A DNA stretch of 64,000 nt from an uncultured Clostridia bacterium. Lineage in GTDB: Bacteria > Bacillota > Clostridia > UMGS1810. Position numbers and translations under genes: made by a program. Position 1 is the first letter of the stretch; each line of letters opens with the position of its first letter. The DNA lies in assembly GCA_934481345.1 (NCBI GenBank), contig CAKSPF010000003.1:124001-188000 (forward strand), given 5' to 3'. Shown here in pieces: positions 9,674 through 18,593 of this stretch. A model generated the notes under the pieces. The model made no database searches. It was given only the letters and a program-made list of their open reading frames with translations, and was not told the origin of the DNA.

Positions 9674-9988
9674 TCAGTCTTCAAAAAACTTTTTGTATGA
9701 AAAATACAAAATTCCTATACCGCTTATTGCCAGAAGCGCATATCCCATACGTTTAAAAGTCTTGGACGACGCCATACCCAAAAGCAAACCTGCGGCAAAC
9801 GAACCCAAAGCGCAAAGCATTTTATCAACAATGCTTTTATTGCTCAGAAATTCATCGGCAACCATCACTTTGTCTGACGCTACGGTAAAATACTTTTTCG
9901 CCTTATCACCGATTTCAAATTCATCAACATACTTTCTTGCCTTTGAAGGAACCACTACAATGCAGTCCTTGATTTTTTCGTAATTCAT
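9674..9988 (-). CDS. Small membrane protein of unknown function behind polC
   Basis: 104 residues. A charged N-terminal half (about 1-55) is followed by hydrophobic segments at about 58-72 and 80-97, joined by a short positive loop (SSKTFKRMG), which suggests a helical hairpin in the membrane with the N-terminus in the cytoplasm. A good AGGAGG site lies upstream. It is the last gene of the ispG-polC operon, 23 bp after polC and just before the terminator. I do not recognise a family. Confidence 0.7.
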   Translation of the reverse strand: MNYEKIKDCIVVVPSKARKYVDEFEIGDKAKKYFTVASDKVMVADEFLSNKSIVDKMLCALGSFAAGLLLGMASSKTFKRMGYALLAISGIGILYFSYKKFFED

Positions 9989-10011
9989 AACCTCGTCCTC
10001 CTTATATAATT

Positions 10012-13000
10012 TTAAAAAAATGTCATCTGGCTGCTTTCGGGCAAATCCTTTAATATTCCCGACTTACGCATTATCTCCAGCACGGTTTTGTTTATCTTGG
10101 AGCGCTGCTGCAAATCCTCTATCGAGTCAAATTTCTCCTCGCCTCTTGCCTCCACGATACTTTTTGCCGCATTTGTGCCGACTCCGGGCATTGCGTTAAG
10201 CGGCGGCAGTATACCGTTTTCCGTAGGCAAAAACTTATATGAATCCGACTTATACAAATCTATATTCTCAAACTTGAAGCCTCTTGCGTACATTTCTATG
10301 ACAACCTCCAAAATGGTTATCATATTCTTTTCCTTATCGGTTATTTCCTTGGCTGCTTCCTTTGCCTCAAACATTTTAAGGTTTGCTCTGGCGTTTTCTT
10401 CGCCGCGTGCCATTATCTCGGAATCAAATTCATCTGCACGGACTGTAAAATAAGCGCAGTAAAATTCCTTGGGATAATGCACCTTGAAATAAGCTATTCT
10501 GTATGCGCTCGTTACATAAGCCACGGCATGAGCCTTCGGGAACATGTATTTGATTTTCTTACACGACTTGATATACCATTCCGGCACATCATGCTCGCGC
10601 ATAATCTGTTCAAACTCATCTGTCAGTCCCTTACCTTTACGCACACTCTCCATTATCTTAAATGCCTTTGCGTTTTCTACATGGTGATGAATAAGATAAA
10701 CCATAATATCGTCACGGGTACATATAGCGTCTTTCAGCGTACATATGCCCTGGCGCACAAGCTCCTGAGCATTGTTCAGCCAAACATCCGTACCGTGCGA
10801 AAGTCCGGATATACGCACAAGCTCCGAAAAAGTCGTAGGCTTTGTATCCACAAGCATCTGGCGCACGAATTTGGTTCCGAATTCCGGAACCGCATAAGTT
10901 CCTACCGGGCTGTTAATCTGCTCCGGTGTAACTCCGAGAGCCTCCGTGCCCAAAAACAGGCTCATTGTTTCTTCATCGCCCATCGGCACCGTTATAGGAT
11001 CAAGCCCCGTCAGATCCTGGAGCATTCTTATAACCGTCGGATCATCGTGTCCGAGTATATCAAGTTTGAGCAGGTTTGAGTCGATTGAGTGATAGTCAAA
11101 GTGCAGGGTAATAATTCCGCTTTCCTTATCGTCCGCCGGGTGCTGTATAGGTGAAAACTCATGTACGTCCCTTGACTTAGGCACAACGATAATTCCTCCT
11201 GGGTGCTGTCCCGTTGTTCTCTTAACTCCGGTGCAGCCCTTTACAATTCTGTCTATCTGTGCATTTGTGACATACTGTCCCTTGCCCTCAAAATACTTTT
11301 TTACATATCCGAATGCTGTTTTCTCGGCAACAGTGCCTATAGTACCGGCTCTGAACACATGCGTTTTACCGAAAAGCTCTTCTATATATTTATGCGCCTT
11401 GCCCTGATAATCACCCGAAAAGTTAAGGTCGATATCAGGCTCTTTATCTCCGCTGAAGCCGAGGAAGGTTTCAAACGGTATGTCGTGCCCGTCCTTTATC
11501 ATGAGCGTGCCGCAGTCCGGGCAGTTTTTATCCGGCATATCGCATCCGCTTCCCCACGAGCCGTCCGTGATAAACTCGCTGTGCTTGCAGCTTGGGCATA
11601 TATAGTGCGGTGCAAGCGAATTAACCTCTGTAATATCACTCATAAACGCAACCAGCGAGGAACCTACCGAACCTCTGGAGCCTACCAGATAGCCGTCGCT
11701 GTTTGACTTACGCACAAGCTTCTGCGCTATAACATACAGCACCGAATAACCGTTGCTTATAATGGAATTAAGCTCAACGTCTATTCTGTCCTTTACAATT
11801 GCCGGGAGATTTTCACCGTATATACGCTTTGCCTTTTCATAGGTACTGTCACGCAGTATATTATCGGAGTTCGGAATTTCCGGCGGCGCTTTGTCCGGCG
11901 GAACGGGAACAATGCCGTCGTCTATCATATCGGCGATTTTATTTGTATTTTCTATTACAACCTCTCTTGCCAAATCATCACCGAGGTATTCAAATTCCTT
12001 CAGCATTTCCTCAGTTGTTCTCAGATAAAGCGGCGGCTGCATATCGGCGTCGTCATAACCCTGTCCCGCCATGAGCACTCTGCGGAATATCTCGTCCTCG
12101 GGATTCAGAAAGTGTACGTCGCAGGTGGCGACGGTAAGCTTATTGTTTCTTCTGCCTATTTCTATTATTGTTTTATTTATATATTTTAAATCCTCGACGC
12201 TGTTTACCGTGCCGTTGCGAAGCATGAAGTTATTGTTGCCGAGCGGCTGGATTTCCAGATAATCATAAAACTTTACTATAGAGTTTATTCCGTCAAAGTC
12301 CAGATTATACGGACTGTCCACAATAGCCCTGTAAAGCTCCCCGGCTTCGCATGCCGAGCCGACTATCAGTCCGTCGCGGTACTTTTGCAGCAGGCTCTTC
12401 GGTATTCTCGGTCTTTTGTAAAAATAATCCAGATGCGACTTTGAAATAAGGTTATACAGATTTCTCATTCCTGCCTGCGTTTTGACAAGAATTATACAGT
12501 GATAAGTTTTGAGCGATTTAATATCCGCTTTGCCGGCAAGCGCTGTGTTTATCTGATCGATATTATCCACACCGCGCTCGTCAAGAAGCTCCAGAAGCTT
12601 TAAAAACACCTCTGCGGTTGCCGCGGCGTCATCGCATGCGCGGTGATGATTTACAAGCTTAACCCCGAAATGCTTTGTAAGGGTATCGAGCTTATAATTC
12701 TTTATGCCGCTTACCGTACACCTTGCAAGCTCAAGCGTATCAAGATATGTAAACTTAAATTCAAGACCGTTGACTGACGCGGCCTGTTTTATAAATGAAG
12801 TATCGAACGAAGCGTTATGAGCAACCAGAACCGCGTCACCGACAAAATCATAGAATTTCTTTATCACTTCATCTATTGTTTCCGCATCCTTTACCATATC
12901 GTCGGTAATTCCCGTAAGCTCCGTTATATTCTCAGGTATGTGGCGCTGCGGATTTACAAAGGTTTCAAATCTGCCGACTTCTTTTCTGCCGCAGATTTTT

Positions 13001-14271
13001 ACAGCGCCGATTTCCGTAATCGCGTCATGCGAAGCCCTCAGACCGGTGGTTTCTATATCAAATACAACAAACTCCGTATCAAAATCTCTGTCGGTTGAAT
13101 TTATTACCACATCCGAGCTGTCATTTACAAGATAACACTCCACGCCGTACAGCACCTTGATATCATTTCCTGCCGCATGCATTGCGTCCGGAAAAGCCTG
13201 AACGTTTCCGTGGTCGGTTATCGCGACAGCCTTGTGTCCCCATGCGGCCGCGGTTTTTACAAGAGTTTTTACGTCTGTCATACCGTCCATGGTACTCATC
13301 TTGGAGTGCATATGAAGCTCTACGCGCTTTTCGGGTGCATTATCCGTTCTTGTCTTTTTCTTTGCCTTTACAATATCGTTTACAAGCATGGTATTTTCTT
13401 TTGCGTAGTTATCGTACTGCACCCTGCCCTTAACCTTGACGTACATTCCCTTTTTGATACCTGCCAAAATCTGCTTTGCCCTTGTTTTCGGCAAAAATGC
13501 CTTGCAGGAATATGCGTCCACGTTGTCTGCCAGCACAAATGCAAGAAGCGTCTTTCCGCTTTTGAGCTCGCGCGTATCCATGGTTATAATCTCGCCTTCG
13601 GTTACCACCGTGCCTGCGTCCTCCGTAATATCGGATATTTTCATTGCTGCATCGGCGGAAATATCTTTGCCGAGAAGCGCCGCAGAATCAACAGCTTCCT
13701 CTTTCGGTTCATAGGAAACGCTCGGAGGAGGCGGAACGGCTGCCGCAAGCTGCTTTAGCTCATTCTCTTTGAGTTTATCCATTGCCTCGGTGTCACATTC
13801 GTCCTTAAAGACTACCTCAACATCTGCTTTTAGCTGACTTTTCACAAGTCTTTTTATCGTATCGGCACAGTTTAAGCTGTTTAGCATATCGGTGCCGTAT
13901 TTACAGTGGATTGTCAATAAGCCGTCGGCATATTCGGCTCTGCTGTCAGCAAACAAGTGCCGTACTCCGCTTATAATCTCGTTTACATAAAACACAAGGT
14001 TTTTATAATAATCGTCTATTGAAATATCATCTATTGAGAGATTTTCATATTTTATTCTCAGAATAAACTCATTCAGATTATATCTGCGGCACACTGCGCT
14101 TTTATAATTTTCTATAATATCATAGGCTATGAGCTCCTCGCTGACAACGGTTACTTCCATACGCCTTTGGGAAGACACGGCATTTGTGCTGTAGATGGCG
14201 CAGTCCTTCAGCTCGCCCGGAACTTCCACATCCTTTATTAAATTTTCCAGTTTATATTCCGTTGGTGACAT
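10012..14271 (-). CDS. polC: DNA polymerase III alpha subunit, PolC type
   Basis: Main replicative polymerase of Firmicutes, with built-in proofreading. 1419 residues, a normal length. Domains in order: N-terminal domain; OB fold (about 220-300); PHP domain beginning HMHSKMSTMDGM (about 320); inserted DnaQ-like 3'-5' exonuclease starting FVVFDIETTGL (about 401-570); the rest of PHP; a catalytic core with GSRGSVGSS (about 864), a four-cysteine zinc finger (about 890-921) and PDIDLNFSGD (about 946); and a C-terminal helix-hairpin-helix/tau-binding part. It is 10 bp downstream of ispG and shares its promoter. Confidence 0.97.
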   Translation of the reverse strand: MSPTEYKLENLIKDVEVPGELKDCAIYSTNAVSSQRRMEVTVVSEELIAYDIIENYKSAVCRRYNLNEFILRIKYENLSIDDISIDDYYKNLVFYVNEIISGVRHLFADSRAEYADGLLTIHCKYGTDMLNSLNCADTIKRLVKSQLKADVEVVFKDECDTEAMDKLKENELKQLAAAVPPPPSVSYEPKEEAVDSAALLGKDISADAAMKISDITEDAGTVVTEGEIITMDTRELKSGKTLLAFVLADNVDAYSCKAFLPKTRAKQILAGIKKGMYVKVKGRVQYDNYAKENTMLVNDIVKAKKKTRTDNAPEKRVELHMHSKMSTMDGMTDVKTLVKTAAAWGHKAVAITDHGNVQAFPDAMHAAGNDIKVLYGVECYLVNDSSDVVINSTDRDFDTEFVVFDIETTGLRASHDAITEIGAVKICGRKEVGRFETFVNPQRHIPENITELTGITDDMVKDAETIDEVIKKFYDFVGDAVLVAHNASFDTSFIKQAASVNGLEFKFTYLDTLELARCTVSGIKNYKLDTLTKHFGVKLVNHHRACDDAAATAEVFLKLLELLDERGVDNIDQINTALAGKADIKSLKTYHCIILVKTQAGMRNLYNLISKSHLDYFYKRPRIPKSLLQKYRDGLIVGSACEAGELYRAIVDSPYNLDFDGINSIVKFYDYLEIQPLGNNNFMLRNGTVNSVEDLKYINKTIIEIGRRNNKLTVATCDVHFLNPEDEIFRRVLMAGQGYDDADMQPPLYLRTTEEMLKEFEYLGDDLAREVVIENTNKIADMIDDGIVPVPPDKAPPEIPNSDNILRDSTYEKAKRIYGENLPAIVKDRIDVELNSIISNGYSVLYVIAQKLVRKSNSDGYLVGSRGSVGSSLVAFMSDITEVNSLAPHYICPSCKHSEFITDGSWGSGCDMPDKNCPDCGTLMIKDGHDIPFETFLGFSGDKEPDIDLNFSGDYQGKAHKYIEELFGKTHVFRAGTIGTVAEKTAFGYVKKYFEGKGQYVTNAQIDRIVKGCTGVKRTTGQHPGGIIVVPKSRDVHEFSPIQHPADDKESGIITLHFDYHSIDSNLLKLDILGHDDPTVIRMLQDLTGLDPITVPMGDEETMSLFLGTEALGVTPEQINSPVGTYAVPEFGTKFVRQMLVDTKPTTFSELVRISGLSHGTDVWLNNAQELVRQGICTLKDAICTRDDIMVYLIHHHVENAKAFKIMESVRKGKGLTDEFEQIMREHDVPEWYIKSCKKIKYMFPKAHAVAYVTSAYRIAYFKVHYPKEFYCAYFTVRADEFDSEIMARGEENARANLKMFEAKEAAKEITDKEKNMITILEVVIEMYARGFKFENIDLYKSDSYKFLPTENGILPPLNAMPGVGTNAAKSIVEARGEEKFDSIEDLQQRSKINKTVLEIMRKSGILKDLPESSQMTFF

Positions 14272-14281
14272 TTACCGTCCC

Positions 14282-15328
14282 TCACATTTTTTCAATTTCT
14301 CCGACAAGCTCGTCAAAAAGCCTGTCTTCGGGAACTTTTCTGAGTATTTCTCCCTTTTTAAAAATCAGACCTACCCCATCGCCGCCGGCAATGCCTATGT
14401 CTGCCTCTCTTGCCTCACCCGGACCGTTTACCGCACAGCCCATAACCGCAACGGTTATGCTCTTGTCTATGCCGGCAAGATATTCCTCTACCCTTTTTGC
14501 AAGCGGTATAAGACCGATATTGGTTCTGCCGCAGGTCGGGCAGGAAATGAAAACCGGGCTTCCGCCTCTTAATCCGAGTGCGCTTAAAATTTGTTTTGCA
14601 ACCGCTACTTCTTTTTTCGGTTCATCGGTAAGCGAAACGCGGATTGTATCTCCTATGCCGTCCTTTAAAAGCGAGCCTATTCCTATTGCCGATTTTATTG
14701 TACCGCCGAGGAATGTTCCCGCTTCGGTAACTCCGAGATGCAAAGGATAGTCATACATACGGCTGATAAGCCGGTATGCGTCAATCGTTTTATTTACATC
14801 GGAGGCTTTAAGTGAAATCACTATATTGTCAAAACCGTATCTGTTCAGCATATCAATATGCTTTTTTGCGCTTTCTGCCATAGCCTCCGGAGTCGGCGAG
14901 CCGTATTTTTGCAAAAGTTCCCTTTCCACCGAGCCGCTGTTTACGCCTATTCTTATCGGTATATTCATCTTAAGCGCCATTTGAGCAACCTTTTTAACGC
15001 CCTCCTCCGAGCCTATATTACCCGGATTTATACGCACCTTGTCCACGCCGTTTTCCATACACATAAGGGCAAGCTTATGGTTAAAATGAATATCCGCAAC
15101 AAGCGGAATGTGTATTTGTTTTTTTATTTCGGATATTGCCGCGGCAGATTGCTCATCGGGAACGGCAACGCGGATTATATCGCAGCCGGCAGCTTCGAGT
15201 TCATTAATCTGCCTTACCGTGCCCGCAACATCCGAAGTGCGTGTATTGCACATTGACTGTATAAGCACGGGGCTTCCTCCGCCAATGAATTTATCCCCTA
15301 TTTTTACTTTTTTGGTCACTTTCTTCAC
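14282..15328 (-). CDS. ispG: 4-hydroxy-3-methylbut-2-enyl diphosphate synthase
   Basis: Iron-sulfur enzyme of the MEP isoprenoid pathway (GcpE); it converts the cyclic diphosphate MEcPP to HMBPP. 348 residues. The N-terminal TIM barrel contains VLIQSMCNTRTSD and RINPGNIG. The C-terminal ferredoxin-reductase-like domain holds the cluster cysteines in SCPTCGR and the later GCAVNGPGE, which also supplies the catalytic glutamate. GTG start. First gene of the ispG-polC operon, behind a sigma-A promoter at 15353-15381. Confidence 0.96.
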   Translation of the reverse strand: MKKVTKKVKIGDKFIGGGSPVLIQSMCNTRTSDVAGTVRQINELEAAGCDIIRVAVPDEQSAAAISEIKKQIHIPLVADIHFNHKLALMCMENGVDKVRINPGNIGSEEGVKKVAQMALKMNIPIRIGVNSGSVERELLQKYGSPTPEAMAESAKKHIDMLNRYGFDNIVISLKASDVNKTIDAYRLISRMYDYPLHLGVTEAGTFLGGTIKSAIGIGSLLKDGIGDTIRVSLTDEPKKEVAVAKQILSALGLRGGSPVFISCPTCGRTNIGLIPLAKRVEEYLAGIDKSITVAVMGCAVNGPGEAREADIGIAGGDGVGLIFKKGEILRKVPEDRLFDELVGEIEKM

Positions 15329-15352
15329 CGACCTTTAATGTATTCACAGTTT

Positions 15353-15381
15353 ATTTTATCACATTTATTTTTATATAACAA
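15353..15381 (-). promoter_or_regulatory. Sigma-A promoter of ispG-polC operon
   Basis: Minus strand TTGTTA (15376-15381), 17-nt spacer, TAAAAT (15353-15358), 25 bp upstream of the ispG start. Confidence 0.65.
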
Positions 15382-15382
15382 T

Positions 15383-15413
15383 ACCGCCCGGCAAAAAAAC
15401 AGGCGGTTTTTAT
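15383..15413 (-). terminator. Probable stem-loop terminator after luxS
   Basis: ACCGCC (15383-15388) pairs with GGCGGT (15402-15407). It lies 10-35 nt beyond the luxS stop. The run of T (15408-15411) is on the plus strand, so termination in the luxS direction is less certain. Confidence 0.4.
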
Positions 15414-15416
15414 TAC

Positions 15417-15887
15417 TTATTCTGCATAAAATTTATCGCTCAGACCCTTTTTTAAAACCCCGGCTGCATATTCTTTTGCAAGACCGAGATTATGAAGTCT
15501 GTAATTTCCGCACTGAATCGGATTTTCCGCAGGGATTTCTTCGCTTTTAAGCACATCATTCAATGCCATTGTAACCTTTTTAGCGATTTCCGAAGGTTCG
15601 GGTTCACCCCATACCGTAAGGTAAAAACCCGTGCGGCAGCCCATCGGTGACAAGTCTATTATATTATCGGTGTATTCTCTCAGATAAGTCGCCAGAAGAT
15701 GCTCTAAGGTATGAAGTCCGTCCGACTGCATTTCTTCGCAGTTAGGCTGCATAAATCTTATATCGTATTTTGTTACCGTGTCGCCTTTTTCGCCCTTTAA
15801 AACCGTGCATTTCCTCACAAACGGCGCTTTTACCTTTGTGTGGTCGAGTGTAAAGCTTTCGACACGTTCTGTATTTTTTTCATTCAT
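15417..15887 (-). CDS. luxS: S-ribosylhomocysteine lyase
   Basis: Cleaves S-ribosylhomocysteine to homocysteine and DPD, the precursor of autoinducer-2; part of the activated methyl cycle. 156 residues, normal length. The metal site is visible: HTLEH (two His and the catalytic Glu), a Cys in GCRTGFYL, and the late CGNYRLHNL region. ATG start with AGGAGA upstream. Last gene of a four-gene minus-strand operon with the DUF523 gene 22 bp upstream. No SAM-cycle riboswitch is visible nearby. Confidence 0.96.
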   Translation of the reverse strand: MNEKNTERVESFTLDHTKVKAPFVRKCTVLKGEKGDTVTKYDIRFMQPNCEEMQSDGLHTLEHLLATYLREYTDNIIDLSPMGCRTGFYLTVWGEPEPSEIAKKVTMALNDVLKSEEIPAENPIQCGNYRLHNLGLAKEYAAGVLKKGLSDKFYAE

Positions 15888-15909
15888 AAAATGTTCTCCT
15901 TTTTATGAT

Positions 15910-16383
15910 TTATTCGGTGTGCCCATGCTCTGCGTGTGTGTAAAACAGATTTGCCACACCTATATCGTTTTCGTCAAAAACCACAAATCCATTGTCAAGC
16001 AGAAGTCTTGCGGCAACTCCCGTACCGCTTATTTTTCTGCCGGAAAAAGTACCGTCATACACATTTTTGCATCCGCACGACGGACTTCCCTGTTTCAAAA
16101 CGGCAAACAGTACGTTATTTTTCTTTGCAATCTCGAGTGTTTTGAGAGCACCGTCATTAAAATTATCCGTAACATCCGTACCGTCGGACGCAAGCACTCT
16201 GTCGCCGCAGATTTCACTGCATTTTCGCGGAACGCTCAATCCTCCGAGAACTTCGGGGCACACGGGAATAAGAATACCGCGGTTTTTCCATCTCAGGAAA
16301 AACGGATTTTTCAATATATTGTTACTGCCGTTATATTTGGTACATTCTCCGTAAAGACATGCGGAAACAAGTATTTTTCTCAT
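15910..16383 (-). CDS. DUF523 family protein
   Basis: 157 residues. It starts with the family hallmark ILVSACLYGECTKYNG, followed by PVCPEVLGGLSVPR and AVLKQGSPSCGCKNVYDGTFSG. Conserved cysteines in these three motifs suggest a bound metal or cluster, but the biochemical role of DUF523 is not established to my knowledge. The ATG overlaps the stop of the upstream transporter gene (ATGA), so the two are coupled. Confidence 0.85.
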   Translation of the reverse strand: MRKILVSACLYGECTKYNGSNNILKNPFFLRWKNRGILIPVCPEVLGGLSVPRKCSEICGDRVLASDGTDVTDNFNDGALKTLEIAKKNNVLFAVLKQGSPSCGCKNVYDGTFSGRKISGTGVAARLLLDNGFVVFDENDIGVANLFYTHAEHGHTE

Positions 16384-17294
16384 ACGTTTTTATCACCTTT
16401 TTTATCGGGCAGCTGTGCCAGAATAATTGCCGCCATCATAAAGGCACAGCCTATCAGCTTGCGCGCGGACGGAGTTTCTCCGAAAGCTATTCCGGCAAGC
16501 AGAGCAATAAGCGACTCCATGCTCATAAGTATAGACGCAACCGTAGGATCGGTATTTTTCTGTGCAACTATCTGAAGTGTATATGCAACACCGCCGCTCA
16601 TTACACCGGCATAAAAAATCGGGAACCAGCATGACAGAATTTCCGAAAGCACCGGCTTTTCAAAAATAAACATCAAAACTATATTTATAACGGCCATAAC
16701 CGAGAATTGAAAAAGAGAAAGCTTGACCCCGTCAACGCGCGGCGAAAAATAATCTACCGCAAGGATATGAAATGAAAAAAACACCGCACACGCAACGAGC
16801 CAAAAATCTCCCTTTTCGACTTTGAAACTGCTGAAATCTTTTACACACAAAAAATAAAGACCCAGTGTTGCAACAACAACCGCAATTGCCAAAAGCGGTT
16901 TAAGCTTTTTACCCGCAATTACTCCGAAAAGCGGAACCAGAACTATGTACATTGCAGTTACAAAACCGCCTTTGCCCGCATCGGCATAGAGCAATCCGGT
17001 ACACTGAGTGGTACAGGCACCGCAAAGCAAAATACCGCATATTATACCCGCTTTTAAAAGTGTTTTCGGATTTTGTTTTATTATTTGAGGCTCGCTGTTT
17101 TTTGCTCTGTTCTTAAGCAAAACAACCGGCAAAAGTGCCGCCACGCTTAAAAGCGATCTAATACCGTTAAAAGTATTCGGTTGCAATACCCCCAGACCAT
17201 GTTTTTGCGCAACAAAGGCCGTTCCCCATATAAAAGCCACCAAAAACAGCATAAAGTTACTTCTTGTCTTCTTTGATATTTTTAATCCGTTCAC
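16380..17294 (-). CDS. EamA/DMT-family transporter
   Basis: Inner-membrane drug/metabolite-type exporter, 304 residues with about ten hydrophobic segments arranged as two EamA repeats (about 14-150 and 160-295). The motif FIWGTAFVAQK at the start of the first repeat is typical of the group. The GTG start has GGGGG seven bases upstream. The substrate cannot be read from the sequence; neighbours in the operon (DUF523, luxS) do not indicate one. It overlaps the DUF523 gene by 4 bp. Confidence 0.85.
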   Translation of the reverse strand: MNGLKISKKTRSNFMLFLVAFIWGTAFVAQKHGLGVLQPNTFNGIRSLLSVAALLPVVLLKNRAKNSEPQIIKQNPKTLLKAGIICGILLCGACTTQCTGLLYADAGKGGFVTAMYIVLVPLFGVIAGKKLKPLLAIAVVVATLGLYFLCVKDFSSFKVEKGDFWLVACAVFFSFHILAVDYFSPRVDGVKLSLFQFSVMAVINIVLMFIFEKPVLSEILSCWFPIFYAGVMSGGVAYTLQIVAQKNTDPTVASILMSMESLIALLAGIAFGETPSARKLIGCAFMMAAIILAQLPDKKGDKNV

Positions 17295-17306
17295 CGCTAA
17301 TCCCCC

Positions 17307-17681
17307 TTAAATTTCAAACAAGCTTCCCATACTCATGCACAGCCGCATTACGGGAAAACATAAAAAAAACCACAAAACAGAATAAGGCAGGCATATCTGC
17401 CCCATAAAGTTTAAAGGTATCTGTGAATAGTCCCACACATTCCATTTCAGTATTATATTAACCGTTACACCCACGACAAGCTCCGTAGCGGTAATCACTG
17501 CCGAACCGAGCAGACACTTCTCCCACATGCTCCAAGACACAAGGCTGTTGCCGATGGAATATATCATCAAAAGGCAAAATCCGCCCGTTACGGTCATTGT
17601 CCAGTGAGTGTATCCGCGCCACAGTATTTCAAGCACAGAATACCCTGCGGCGCCGGTGCAGAAAATAAAAATATATTTCAT
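17307..17681 (-). CDS. CmpB-like putative ABC-transporter membrane protein
   Basis: 124 residues, about four transmembrane segments. The stretch NVWDYSQIPLNFMGQICLPY and the spacing around it match the family named 'putative ABC-transporter type IV' (ABC_trans_CmpB). No ATPase gene lies nearby, and the family's transport role is by name rather than proof. The start is the ATG at 17681 with GAGG six bases upstream; an in-frame TTG at 17708 lacks such a site. First gene of the operon ending with luxS. Confidence 0.75.
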   Translation of the reverse strand: MKYIFIFCTGAAGYSVLEILWRGYTHWTMTVTGGFCLLMIYSIGNSLVSWSMWEKCLLGSAVITATELVVGVTVNIILKWNVWDYSQIPLNFMGQICLPYSVLWFFLCFPVMRLCMSMGSLFEI

Positions 17682-17709
17682 AAAAAACCTCACAATACTT
17701 ATTAACAAT

Positions 17710-17739
17710 ATTATGAGGTCATTTTTCTTAATTATTCAA
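17710..17739 (-). promoter_or_regulatory. Putative sigma-A promoter of the luxS operon
   Basis: Minus strand TTGAAT (17734-17739), 18-nt spacer, CATAAT (17710-17715), about 30 bp upstream of the first gene. The stretch from here to the HAD gene end at 17879 holds nothing else I can support. Confidence 0.5.
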
Positions 17740-17878
17740 ATGCACAAAGACTTTTTATAATAAGAAAATACCTTTATTTATATGAAATCCGCCGCCCGAA
17801 AGACGCGGAACACCTGCACATAAATTATATTATCCAAAGCGTCAAAAATCAAGCTGTTTTTGTATGCATACGCAATTT

Positions 17879-18442
17879 TTATTTATATTTTACAATTTTC
17901 TCGCCTTTTACCATATAAACATTTTCGGCGAGCGCCATAAGCGGAGCGTCATTTTCGGAATCAGTATAGAAATTGTCTATTTTATTGCCGTATTTTTCAC
18001 GGAAAAGCTTTGCTTTAACGTCGGAAAAACATATATATTCAAGCTTTCCAGTTTCAAGGTTAAACTTGGTGGATATCCTGTTTTTAATTCCCATTCTTCT
18101 CAAAGCCTCGTCGAGAAGAATATCTGCATTTGCCGATACCACCACGTCGTCATCTTTTTGTATTTCTTTATAAAAGCTTTTTATTTTGTGCTCATTTTTA
18201 TTCCAAAAAGTGCATACTTCCTTTTTTATATCGTCAAAAATACCGAAAAAAGTTTCTGTATAATAAACCGCCCTACGGTGAAATTCATCCACAGACATGC
18301 GGCACGCTTTATACTTTATCAAATCCCTTATTATAGGAAAAATAAGCTTCAAAAGCGACGGCTTTTTAAAAACGCAGTATATGTAGAAGTCAAAGGCGCT
18401 CTCGCCTTTATACAGTGTATTGTCAAAGTCATAAACGTTCAT
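17879..18442 (-). CDS. HAD-superfamily phosphatase (HAD-IB-like)
   Basis: 187 residues. Motif I is VYDFDNTLYKG with the nucleophilic and acid/base aspartates; a later TDSENDAPLMALA supplies the motif IV acidic pair. The order and the DFYIYC cap start resemble the HAD-IB group (phosphoserine-phosphatase-like). The substrate is unknown. The ATG at 18442 has CGGAGG upstream. Monocistronic, with its own promoter, divergent from the MATE gene. Confidence 0.85.
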   Translation of the reverse strand: MNVYDFDNTLYKGESAFDFYIYCVFKKPSLLKLIFPIIRDLIKYKACRMSVDEFHRRAVYYTETFFGIFDDIKKEVCTFWNKNEHKIKSFYKEIQKDDDVVVSANADILLDEALRRMGIKNRISTKFNLETGKLEYICFSDVKAKLFREKYGNKIDNFYTDSENDAPLMALAENVYMVKGEKIVKYK

Positions 18443-18473
18443 ATTTATCCTCCGTTTTCTCGGAATAATATCA

Positions 18474-18502
18474 ATAATACACCAAAATATTTTTTGTGTC
18501 AA
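18474..18502 (-). promoter_or_regulatory. Sigma-A promoter of the HAD gene
   Basis: Minus strand TTGACA (18497-18502, perfect), 17-nt spacer, TATTAT (18474-18479), 32 bp upstream of the start codon. Confidence 0.75.
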
Positions 18503-18527
18503 ATTATACAATAATTTTCATTTTTGA

Positions 18528-18556
18528 TTGACTATACCTGCATTTAGTAGTATCCT
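18528..18556 (+). promoter_or_regulatory. Sigma-A promoter of MATE-leuA-AEC operon
   Basis: TTGACT (18528-18533), 17-nt spacer, TATCCT (18551-18556), 38 bp upstream of the MATE start. It is divergent from the HAD promoter only 26 bp away. I saw no T-box or leucine leader peptide here. Confidence 0.65.
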
Positions 18557-18593
18557 AATATCACACATGGTCTTAAAAAACCGGAGGAAATTT

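Noticed and set aside
13177..13758. 193-codon plus-strand frame
   Set aside because: Antisense shadow of polC.
18557..18593. Leucine leader peptide or T-box before leuA operon
   Set aside because: The leader is only about 30 nt and has no specifier or T-box sequence.
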